Assembly: GCA_913055635.1 (NCBI GenBank)
Contig: CAJXLK010000009.1
Coordinates: 1 to 64,000 of the forward strand
DNA from: an uncultured Bacteroidota bacterium
Lineage (GTDB): Bacteria; Bacteroidota; Bacteroidia; Bacteroidales; UBA12077
Reading direction: 5' to 3'
Length of the DNA: 64,000 nucleotides
Shown: piece after piece, positions 17,138 through 24,694 of the stretch
Layout: every line of letters begins with the position of its first letter
Numbering within the stretch: position 1 is the first letter of the stretch
Notes under the pieces: generated by a model
Told to the model about the DNA's origin: nothing
Seen by the model: only the letters and a program-made list of their open reading frames with translations
Database searches by the model: none
Translations under genes and position numbers: made by a program

Positions 17138-19211
17138 GAACCTGATTGTGACCTGTCTTTTGCTGCAGGTGCTTTGCATCCCCTGTTTACAGGCCCAAAC
17201 CGATCGAGAGCTTCCCCGGGCCCTGAAGGATGTGATTGAACAAGCCTCCCGGCAGAGTCAGTCCCCTTGTTTTGAGGGGCAAATCGCACAAGAGCTTTTT
17301 CATTACCTTCAATACCCGCTGAACCTCAACCAGGCAACCCCCGAACAACTGGGCCGACTCCACCTGCTGACCCCTTTTCAGATCAATAGTTTCATCGCCT
17401 ATCGCAACCAATATGGACCTTTATATTCAGTCTATGAATTGCCCCTGATCTATGGGTTTAATGAACAGCTGGCCCGCAAACTGGAGCCTTTTGTTTATAC
17501 AGGCAGCCACCGGCCTCAAAACAACCGACAACTGCCCGGGCCCGGCCAGCTCCTGGACCAGGCCCGCAAACAACTCATGCTGCGAACCGGCCGGATCCTC
17601 GAACAACAAGACGGCTATCGCAGCCGTCCCGATTCTGTGGCTGAAGCCCATCCCAATCGATGCTTTTTGGGCAGCCCCATGCGGGTTTATACCAAATTAT
17701 CCCTGAATTATTACGATCAGTTGCGCGCAGGGGTGACCCTCGACAAAGATCCCGGCGAAACACTCTTTGGCCATGACAACGCCCACGGATTTGATTTCCA
17801 TTCATTTCACCTTTTCCTCCAAAACAACCGGTGGTTTGACAAACTGGCCATCGGTGACTTTGACGTGCGCTACGGTCAGGGATTGATCACCTGGTCCGGT
17901 TTTTCACTGTCCAAATCTTCCATGGTCCTGAATCAGGTTAAAAACCAGGCCTGTCTCGATCCTTATACCTCGTCCAATGAAAACAAATTTTTTCGGGGCA
18001 TTGGGCTGGAGAAAAGTTTTAGCTCCTGGAAACTGAGTTGTTTTTATTCCGGCAAGAAAGTTGATGCCAATCTTGCCGATACGCTGATAAACGGGCGGAA
18101 AGTGTTCACTTCGCTTTTAGAGAGCGGGTATCACCGGATACCCCGGGAGATAGAGAATGAAAGGGTGATAAGGGAGCGAATCATGGGAGGGAGGTTGTCT
18201 TATAACCGCTCGCGGTTGAAGGTTGGTTTCAATGGGCTATGGTATCGCTTTGGCGGCATTTATCGTCGGGCGCCCCGGCCGGAGAATGCCTTTCGTTTTT
18301 CAGGGCGCAGCAATTCCAATATTAGCCTGGATTACCAGGCGGTTATGGGGCCTTTTTATTTGTTTGGCGAAGAGGCTTTAACCCCGGGCAGGGGGATGGC
18401 CTTTTTGAACGGATTGTCGGGACAGTTGACCGACCGGGTGGCCATGTTGATATTGCATCGCTGGTATGAGCGGGATTATCAGGGGCTTTATTCGGGGGGC
18501 TTTTCTGAGGGGCCGCGGGTTCAAAATGAGCGGGGCATTTATTGGGGGCTTCAGCTGGATCTGTCGGCGGGGCTCACCTTCAAGGGCTATTTGGATACCT
18601 GGTGCTTCCCATGGCTCTCCTATCGCTGCCCGGCACCCTCCAGGGGCAGGGGCGGATTGTTGGAACTGCATTATACCCCCCGGAAAAACCTGCAGATGTA
18701 CCTCCGCTACCAGGGGGAAACACGCATGGTTGACGGACAAGATCCCCTCAGCGGGCCTGCCCCTGTGCAACCATACCCTAAAACAAAGCTACGCTATCAC
18801 CTACGCTATCCCATTACCCCTGCCATAACCGGAGATAACCGGATTGAATGGGTCAGCAGCGGGCCGGGCCGAAAAAGTAGCGGATGGATGATCTATCAGG
18901 ATCTGGGCTATCGCTCATCTAATAACCCTTTTGGCGCAGATATCAGATGCGCCCTGTTCCATACTGATGATTACCACGCCCGCATATACGCCTATGAGGA
19001 TGACTTGCTGTACGCCTTTTCCATACCTGCTTATTATGCCAAAGGCTACCGAACGTATCTCAATATGAAATATTCATGGAATGAAGTGGACTTTTGGCTG
19101 AAATGGGCCCGGACCCATTATTTCAATAAACAAACCATCGGTTCAGGATTGAACCAAATCAGGGGCCCCCATAAATCCAGCTTGTATTTTCAAATTCGGG
19201 TGAATTTTTAA
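17127..19211 (+). CDS. Helix-hairpin-helix outer-membrane protein
   Basis: This 694-residue exported protein has a signal peptide (MLSRNLIVTCLLLQVLC...), then a helix-hairpin-helix region (about residues 64-122), where LNLNQATPEQLGRLHLLTP resembles the ComEA-type fold. The remaining 570 residues are strand-rich with many aromatic residues, fitting a large porin-like barrel. I chose the ATG at 17127 because it gives the signal peptide; the frame is open earlier only inside the upstream gene. Bacteroidota have many such HHH-barrel proteins of unknown function. A role in surface assembly or DNA binding is speculative. Confidence 0.65.
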   Translation: MLSRNLIVTCLLLQVLCIPCLQAQTDRELPRALKDVIEQASRQSQSPCFEGQIAQELFHYLQYPLNLNQATPEQLGRLHLLTPFQINSFIAYRNQYGPLYSVYELPLIYGFNEQLARKLEPFVYTGSHRPQNNRQLPGPGQLLDQARKQLMLRTGRILEQQDGYRSRPDSVAEAHPNRCFLGSPMRVYTKLSLNYYDQLRAGVTLDKDPGETLFGHDNAHGFDFHSFHLFLQNNRWFDKLAIGDFDVRYGQGLITWSGFSLSKSSMVLNQVKNQACLDPYTSSNENKFFRGIGLEKSFSSWKLSCFYSGKKVDANLADTLINGRKVFTSLLESGYHRIPREIENERVIRERIMGGRLSYNRSRLKVGFNGLWYRFGGIYRRAPRPENAFRFSGRSNSNISLDYQAVMGPFYLFGEEALTPGRGMAFLNGLSGQLTDRVAMLILHRWYERDYQGLYSGGFSEGPRVQNERGIYWGLQLDLSAGLTFKGYLDTWCFPWLSYRCPAPSRGRGGLLELHYTPRKNLQMYLRYQGETRMVDGQDPLSGPAPVQPYPKTKLRYHLRYPITPAITGDNRIEWVSSGPGRKSSGWMIYQDLGYRSSNNPFGADIRCALFHTDDYHARIYAYEDDLLYAFSIPAYYAKGYRTYLNMKYSWNEVDFWLKWARTHYFNKQTIGSGLNQIRGPHKSSLYFQIRVNF

Positions 19212-19216
19212 GCCAC

Positions 19217-19460
19217 TTTATTCAATTACCGGGAGGTCTTTTAATGGCAGGCTCTATTGAGTAACTGGATGGTTTTTAACTACAATATTTATTCAATGCC
19301 ATGGATATATTTAATCTACAGGCTTTATTCAGTGACCTGGATGTCTTTTAAGCTGCACATTTATTCTGAGGAGGTCTTCTGCAATCTTTATTCATTGCCC
19401 TGGATGTCTTTTAATTTCAAGCGCCTATCCAGTGATCTTGATGTCTTTGATGTTCAGCTG
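19217..19460. repeat. Degenerate ~36-bp tandem array running from the recJ 3' end
   Basis: Seven diverged units begin, on the plus strand, at about 19217, 19253, 19288, 19324, 19360, 19387 and 19424, with spacings 36, 35, 36, 36, 27 and 37. The consensus, read on the minus strand, is TTAAAAGACATCCAGG followed by NCANTGAATAAA. The last unit is the end of recJ itself (LNIKDIKITG-stop). Several others would encode similar tails such as LKLKDIQGNE-stop. One unit carries a 9-bp deletion. Confidence 0.75.
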
Positions 19461-21149
19461 AAGGTTTCTTTTTCCCCGGAAAATGTTTTCTTCCACGGAG
19501 AAACAAATGTCAAACGGTTTGCCCCGGTGAATATCGCTGAAATGATTGGCCTGTTGAAAGGCAATGGCCGGAAAAAGGGAGGTGGTATCGCCATCCTGGG
19601 TAAGGGAAAGCTTAATGTGCTCTTTGCTGGAGCCTACCAGCTTGGCTGTGCCATCATCGCGTACCTGGCGGGCAACAAAAACCGGCGCCAGGTTCCCCGG
19701 TCCAAAAGGCTGAAATTGTTTGAGGATGCGGAAAAATTTCTCGGTAATTTCCCGGAACTGGATTTCTGAATCGATTTCAATGTGGGGGACCAGCTGTTCT
19801 TCGGTGATCGATTGCTCGACGATGTCCTCAAAGCGCCGTTTGAAGGTCGGAATGTTCTGGGTGGCCAGGGTCAGGCCGGCAGCATAGGTGTGCCCCCCAA
19901 AATTTTCCAGCAGGTCATTGCAGGCCTCCAGTGCATTGTATATATCAAACCCCGGTATGGAACGGGCCGAGCCGGTTGCTACCCCGTTGGAGGCGGTCAA
20001 AATAATGGTGGGGCGGTAATAAATCTCGATCATACGTGAGGCCACGATTCCAACCACCCCTTTGTGCCAGTTGGGATTATAAAGGACGGTCGATTTTTTT
20101 TCCCGAAACCCACTGTCCTGGGCGATCATTTTTAAAGCTTCCTGGGTGATGTGGCGGTCAATGTTTTTGCGGGTGTCGTTGCAGGAATTGACCTTCTGGG
20201 CCATTTTTTCCGCCTTGCGCTGGTTATCGGTGATCAGAAGGTCCACCGCGCTCTTGCCCGATTCAATCCTTCCGGCTGCATTGATCCTGGGGCCAATGCG
20301 GAAGACGATATCCCCGACTTCGATGCGGTTTTGTTTGTCGGCCAACCCCGACATTTTAATGATGGCTTTCAACCCGTTACCAGGATTTTCGTTGAGCTGT
20401 TTCAACCCAAAATGGGTCATCACCCGGTTTTCATCCACCAGGGGAACAATGTCAGAGGCAACGCTAACGGCCACCAGATCGAGCAGTGGGTATAGTTCGT
20501 TAACGTCAATGTCGTTGGTCAGACAAAAAGCCTGCAGCATTTTGAATCCAACCCCGCATCCGCTTAGTGCTTTGAACGGATAATTGCAGTCCTGTCTTTT
20601 GGGGTCAAGCACCGCTACTGCATTGGGAAGGCGCTGTTCGGGGGTGTGATGATCGCAAATGATGAAATCCACCTGGTGGCGGTTGGCATAGTCTATTTTT
20701 TCGGCCGCCTTGATGCCGCAATCCAGGGCAATGATCAGCGAAACATTATGGCTGGCGGCATAATCAATGCCCTGGAAGGATATGCCATAGCCTTCGGCAT
20801 AGCGGTCGGGAATGTAATATTCCAGGTTAGAATGATATCGGCTTAGAAAAGAATAAACCAACGCCACCGATGTCGTCCCGTCCACATCGTAGTCCCCGTA
20901 TATCATAATGCGCTGGTTGGTCTGAATGGCTTGTTCGATGCGCTCAATGGCCCTGTTCATGTCTTTGATGCTGAACGGATCATATAGCCGGTCGAGCGTG
21001 GGCCTGAAAAACGTCTCAGCCTCTTGGTAAGTCCTGATGCCCCTTTGAGCCAGTAAATTGGCCAGGAGCGGCTCTATCCCAAGCTCTTGCCGAAGACGCT
21101 CAATGTCTTGCTGTTTTGCTTTCGGTTTTATGACCCACCTTTTTCCCAT
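19425..21149 (-). CDS. recJ: Single-stranded-DNA-specific exonuclease RecJ
   Basis: RecJ degrades single-stranded DNA 5' to 3' in recombination and mismatch repair. The 574-residue chain has the phosphoesterase motifs DYDVDG (residues 86-91) and DHH (166-168), and DHHA1-type segments in its second half. The start ATG at 21149 gives MGKRWVIKPK. The length is normal for the family. A -7-like box at 21324-21331 on the minus strand is about 180 bases upstream. The 3' end abuts a degenerate tandem repeat that looks derived from its own last codons. Confidence 0.93.
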   Translation of the reverse strand: MGKRWVIKPKAKQQDIERLRQELGIEPLLANLLAQRGIRTYQEAETFFRPTLDRLYDPFSIKDMNRAIERIEQAIQTNQRIMIYGDYDVDGTTSVALVYSFLSRYHSNLEYYIPDRYAEGYGISFQGIDYAASHNVSLIIALDCGIKAAEKIDYANRHQVDFIICDHHTPEQRLPNAVAVLDPKRQDCNYPFKALSGCGVGFKMLQAFCLTNDIDVNELYPLLDLVAVSVASDIVPLVDENRVMTHFGLKQLNENPGNGLKAIIKMSGLADKQNRIEVGDIVFRIGPRINAAGRIESGKSAVDLLITDNQRKAEKMAQKVNSCNDTRKNIDRHITQEALKMIAQDSGFREKKSTVLYNPNWHKGVVGIVASRMIEIYYRPTIILTASNGVATGSARSIPGFDIYNALEACNDLLENFGGHTYAAGLTLATQNIPTFKRRFEDIVEQSITEEQLVPHIEIDSEIQFREITEKFFRILKQFQPFGPGNLAPVFVARQVRDDGTAKLVGSSKEHIKLSLTQDGDTTSLFPAIAFQQANHFSDIHRGKPFDICFSVEENIFRGKRNLQLNIKDIKITG

Positions 21150-21323
21150 TCAAAGCAATTTTCTATTCTAGACTTTTCATTTGAGTTGTTAGATTGTGGC
21201 GAGCGACTATCATTTTGATTGGTTCCTGTTTTTTTAAACTGTATTCTTTTGACTGCCAGAATTTTTGATTGGCGGTCTTGTCGCCCCATTTTTAGATTTC
21301 TCAACAAAATCTTAATTTTCACA

Positions 21324-21331
21324 CAAATTTA
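21324..21331 (-). promoter_or_regulatory. Possible -7 box upstream of recJ
   Basis: The minus strand reads TAAATTTG, a match to TAnnTTTG. It would give a leader of about 165 bases before recJ, which is long, so this is a weak call. Confidence 0.25.
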
Positions 21332-21378
21332 CAATTTAAATGGCATTCTATGCCATCAATCATTAATATCTTCTAAAA

Positions 21379-22773
21379 ATGAAACAAATTGCTTTTATCT
21401 TACTGATTTTCATTGTTTTTATGGGTGAAGGAATCCATGCCCAGCAGGAGGACAACCGGCTGGGGAGCAGAGATGATGAAACGGTTCAGACCCTTGTCCA
21501 ACGAACTCTTCAAGCCTTGAATCAACGAACTCTTCAAGCCTTGAATCAACCAACTCTTCAAGCATCGAACATACCAACCGTTCAGGCATCGAAGTATCCA
21601 ACTATTCAGGCATCGAAGTCATCAGGCAATCAGATATCGGCGCAGGCAGGCAAACAGGCCATCGCCCGGACCTTCAATCAACCAGTTGCTCAGGCAGCGG
21701 GGCAACAGGGGAGGATAAAACCCGTTCGGCGGGCTGATCAGCTCAAAGAGGGGGAGGCGAAAAATTTGCTTTTGGCCCATCCCATTGTTCACAACCTGAA
21801 AGTGATGGTTAATCTAATCCGGCGGGATATGGTTGATTTGTCGGGGTTTCAAATGGTAGGAGTATACCACACAGGGGAGCGTTACGATTATGCCCGCTCC
21901 CGCCGATATTTGGATACGGTAGAGTATGAGGGGCCTGAGATTCACCTTCGGGCGATCAGGGATTCCATTTCACCCGGGGAAATATATCAAAACAATCGGC
22001 TCACCGATGATTACCGCAAGATGTTCCGCCAATCATGTGGGGTGATTTTTTTTGGCGGGCCGGATTTGCCTCCGCGGGTATATGGAGAAAAGACCAATCT
22101 GCATACCGGTATTTATGATCCCTACCGACATTATTTTGAACTCTCGTATGTATATCATTTGCTTGGAGGCAGGCGTGGAGAGACCCACGAAGGATGGATT
22201 GCCAGCAATCCGGATTATTTGATATACGGTTTTTGCCTGGGGATGCAGACCATGAATGTGGGCACCGGCGGTACAATGGTTCAGGATATTCCCAGCGAGC
22301 TTTATGATTTGCATTATGTGGAGGATATTGTTGAGCTTAACCGGGATAAGACCCACCGCAATTATTACGGGCGCATCAGCATGCGGGATGATTTGCTGAG
22401 CGGGGCCTTTCACCGCGTTGATTTTAAATCAGGGGATTTTGCCGAGCGCCTTGGTATGAGCGGGTTGACCCCCCTTGTTTATAGCAACCATCATCAGGCC
22501 GTTGATGACATTGGCAAGGGTTTCCGGGTGATGGCCACCTCTATGGATGGCAAGGTAGTAGAAGGGGTAAAGCATACTAAATACAAGAATGTGCGGGGAT
22601 TTCAGTTTCATCCCGAGGCCCCGTTCCTTTACGATACCACCCGTCATTACCGGATGGGCCCTGATGAGGCTGTGTTTACCGGCCCCCAAAAGTTGAAACA
22701 GCATCAAGGCTGGAGATTCCATCAGGCATTCTGGCAGGACTTCTCCGAACGCCTTCAGGCAGGCAATGAATAA
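21379..22773 (+). CDS. Secreted class I glutamine-amidotransferase-like protein with repeat linker
   Basis: A signal peptide (residues 1-22, ending IHAQ) is followed by a low-complexity repeat region and then a GATase1-like domain. The nucleophile Cys286 is in GFCLGMQ, and His411 and Glu413 (FHPEA) complete a Cys-His-Glu triad of the peptidase C26/PuuD type. Substrates in that family include gamma-glutamyl amides, and the export suggests an extracytoplasmic amide or peptide, perhaps peptidoglycan-derived. Residues about 41-80 comprise five copies of an 8-residue unit such as QRTLQALN. The 464-residue length is larger than cytosolic C26 proteins because of the signal and linker. Confidence 0.65.
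   Translation: MKQIAFILLIFIVFMGEGIHAQQEDNRLGSRDDETVQTLVQRTLQALNQRTLQALNQPTLQASNIPTVQASKYPTIQASKSSGNQISAQAGKQAIARTFNQPVAQAAGQQGRIKPVRRADQLKEGEAKNLLLAHPIVHNLKVMVNLIRRDMVDLSGFQMVGVYHTGERYDYARSRRYLDTVEYEGPEIHLRAIRDSISPGEIYQNNRLTDDYRKMFRQSCGVIFFGGPDLPPRVYGEKTNLHTGIYDPYRHYFELSYVYHLLGGRRGETHEGWIASNPDYLIYGFCLGMQTMNVGTGGTMVQDIPSELYDLHYVEDIVELNRDKTHRNYYGRISMRDDLLSGAFHRVDFKSGDFAERLGMSGLTPLVYSNHHQAVDDIGKGFRVMATSMDGKVVEGVKHTKYKNVRGFQFHPEAPFLYDTTRHYRMGPDEAVFTGPQKLKQHQGWRFHQAFWQDFSERLQAGNE
21499..21618 (+). repeat. Five in-frame 24-bp tandem repeats inside the amidotransferase-like gene
   Basis: The units start at 21499, 21523, 21547, 21571 and 21595. The first two are identical over 24 of 24 bases, and the later ones diverge. 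Each encodes an 8-residue unit of the type (Q/Y)xTLQAxx. The reading frame is kept, so copy number changes would alter linker length only. Confidence 0.9.
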
Positions 22774-22847
22774 GGGATCATTTATGTTGCAACCCCCCGC
22801 TTGAAGCCTTTCTTACCCCCCCCGCAGTTTTCCCCTCGACCAATCCA

Positions 22848-22885
22848 TTGCATGGAGCAGGCCCGATTTTACCTGCTCTATGCAA
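22848..22885. terminator. Probable bidirectional terminator between convergent genes
   Basis: The arms TTGCATGGAGCAGG (22848-22861) and CCTGCTCTATGCAA (22872-22885) pair in 13 of 14 positions around a 10-base loop. It lies between the stop codons of two convergent genes. An AT-rich stretch follows on the plus side, but the U-run is not strong. Confidence 0.5.
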
Positions 22886-22940
22886 ATTTTGAATTGGGCG
22901 TGGAATCAATTCAGGCCCTTGGGGACTTTATGGGGCTGAC

Positions 22941-24422
22941 TTATCGTTTAAAATCGAGCACTGCATTGTAGTTAAGTCCGGAATTATGAGGCCTTATGGC
23001 AGCCCCCATCTCAGAGTAATCCCCCAGCAGGGTTTTTCGATGCCCCAGAGAAGGCACAAATTTGTCAATTAAAAGGTTTAAAACCACATCCAGCCCGTTT
23101 TTATTCCCGTAGTCACAGGCCTCTGAATGGTAGTCAGCCTGGCAGTTGATGCGATCATGGCCCTTCAATCCCCGTTTGCCAGCTTCTATAGCCCAACATT
23201 CAGCGGTTTTGAAAAGTTGCTTGTCGGGATAAATCAAATTTTGAGGTTTCATATTGTTCAACTTCTTGAAAAGGCTCTGGTAATAATGATTGCCTTTGGT
23301 TTCCTCTGTATAGGTACGCCTGTAATAGGTGAACTTTTTATCGTAAAGTTTGAAATGAATTTCCCCTTTTCCCTGTTCAGACAATTCGAATTTTTTGAGG
23401 TTTTTGAGCTTGAGAAGTTTGGGATGATTTTCCTTGAGATGGTTATAAAGCCCTGAATACTTGATGTCGTATTGGTATTTTTTACCCCGTTGGGTCTCGG
23501 CGATCAATTTTTTCTGTATATACTGTTTAATTTCCTTTTGAGGTATTTCGTCAATGTAGATTTTGTGGACGGGCAGGTCAAAAAAGGCTTTTTGAGACAG
23601 GGTTTGGCTGTAATTGCTAACGGCAAGGGTATCATATATGGGTATTTTGATTATAATTTCCCCATGATATCTTACCCTCAATCTTGCATCAAGAAATGTT
23701 CTGCGGAATAATTCCGGATTCATGCGTGCCAGGTTCAAATAAGAATAGATGTTTTTTTCTTCCTTTTTAAGGTAATCCTCAGAAGCAGCAGTATTGGCAA
23801 GGCGGTATTTGGGATTATCCCATTGTTTAAATGCTTCGTTGTTTCGATAATACTTGTCAATGCGCTTTTCAATTTTCCTGCTGTAATATTCCTGGTTGAT
23901 CTTTTTTTCCTTTAAAATATTGGTATGTAAAGTACTTAGAAAGTGTGCCCCGTCAAAGCCATAAAAATTTTTAAACAACATCGAAGTGTTGTCAAAGGTA
24001 TGGTACATGGTATTAAAATAGGTTTCAGCTTGTTCCTTTCTACCCTTCCGGTAAAGCGGGCCTGCAAGATTAAACAGGCTTTCCTGAAAGTTTTTGATTT
24101 CGGGTAAAAGGAACGCCGTATCTTTTTGGACTTTCAGGGGCAGATTCCCTTTTGCTTTTCCAATCCTTTGAAGGGCCTGAAGCATTGGTTTGTCCAGGTT
24201 TTTTTTCAGCTTGTGGTCTTTGGGCAACTGCCATAAGGCAAGCCCCTGGAAGAGCTTCCCCTGAGATCCGTTTCCTTGAGCCTCCTGATAGCAGGCCTCA
24301 AAATCCTGCTTCTGGTAAAGCTTTTTAAGTTTCTGATAAGTTGTCTTCTGCGACTGGACCTGCTGTAAACCAATGAAAAGAATGGTTAAAATCGTGGTGA
24401 GGGAAAAAATAATTTTTTTCAT
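22941..24422 (-). CDS. Exported protein with C-terminal CAP (SCP-like) domain
   Basis: A signal peptide (about 24 residues) leads to a Lys-rich, mostly helical region of about 350 residues, then a C-terminal CAP domain. The CAP motifs are visible in AIEAGKRGLKGHDR, in SLGHRKTLLGDYSEMGAAI, where the His and aromatic pattern fits, and in the closing NAVLDFKR. CAP proteins have various roles, and bacterial ones are usually secreted and of unknown biochemical activity. The 493-residue length is much larger than the domain, so the N-terminal part may hold a binding function. It faces the amidotransferase-like gene. Confidence 0.6.
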   Translation of the reverse strand: MKKIIFSLTTILTILFIGLQQVQSQKTTYQKLKKLYQKQDFEACYQEAQGNGSQGKLFQGLALWQLPKDHKLKKNLDKPMLQALQRIGKAKGNLPLKVQKDTAFLLPEIKNFQESLFNLAGPLYRKGRKEQAETYFNTMYHTFDNTSMLFKNFYGFDGAHFLSTLHTNILKEKKINQEYYSRKIEKRIDKYYRNNEAFKQWDNPKYRLANTAASEDYLKKEEKNIYSYLNLARMNPELFRRTFLDARLRVRYHGEIIIKIPIYDTLAVSNYSQTLSQKAFFDLPVHKIYIDEIPQKEIKQYIQKKLIAETQRGKKYQYDIKYSGLYNHLKENHPKLLKLKNLKKFELSEQGKGEIHFKLYDKKFTYYRRTYTEETKGNHYYQSLFKKLNNMKPQNLIYPDKQLFKTAECWAIEAGKRGLKGHDRINCQADYHSEACDYGNKNGLDVVLNLLIDKFVPSLGHRKTLLGDYSEMGAAIRPHNSGLNYNAVLDFKR

Positions 24423-24454
24423 ATGGTTCTTTATTTTTAATTAATGGGCCATAT

Positions 24455-24512
24455 GGAACCTGCATGAAATAATCATGTCCTTGTTGTATAAGTCCGTGCA
24501 TGCGGGTTGACC
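24455..24512. repeat. Intergenic stem-loop repeat, copy 1 of a second family
   Basis: The arms AACCTGCATG (24457-24466) and CATGCGGGTT (24499-24508) pair over ten positions with one G-U pair. The loop includes CCTTGTTGT. Related copies lie near 32 kb. It lies upstream of the CAP-domain gene start. Confidence 0.6.
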
Positions 24513-24546
24513 TGATCTTTTTATCTTTTGGTCATAAATAATGACC

Positions 24547-24580
24547 TACCCCCGCTAAGCGGGGTAATTTTAAGCGGGGT
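24547..24580. repeat. Palindromic repeat, CCCCGCTWAGCGGGG family
   Basis: One full copy with central A (24548-24565) is followed by the half-copy TAAGCGGGGT at 24571-24580. It sits in the 272-bp gap before the SLC12-like gene end. Confidence 0.85.
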
Positions 24581-24694
24581 AATTTTACATAAGCATCATT
24601 CCATCTATCCTAACGATAATCCGGCCTTATTGTTTTAATCCTTTGGGTTTGGGCCGGCACAATGGGGGGAGGGAGCCGGGGAAGGTTCACAGGG

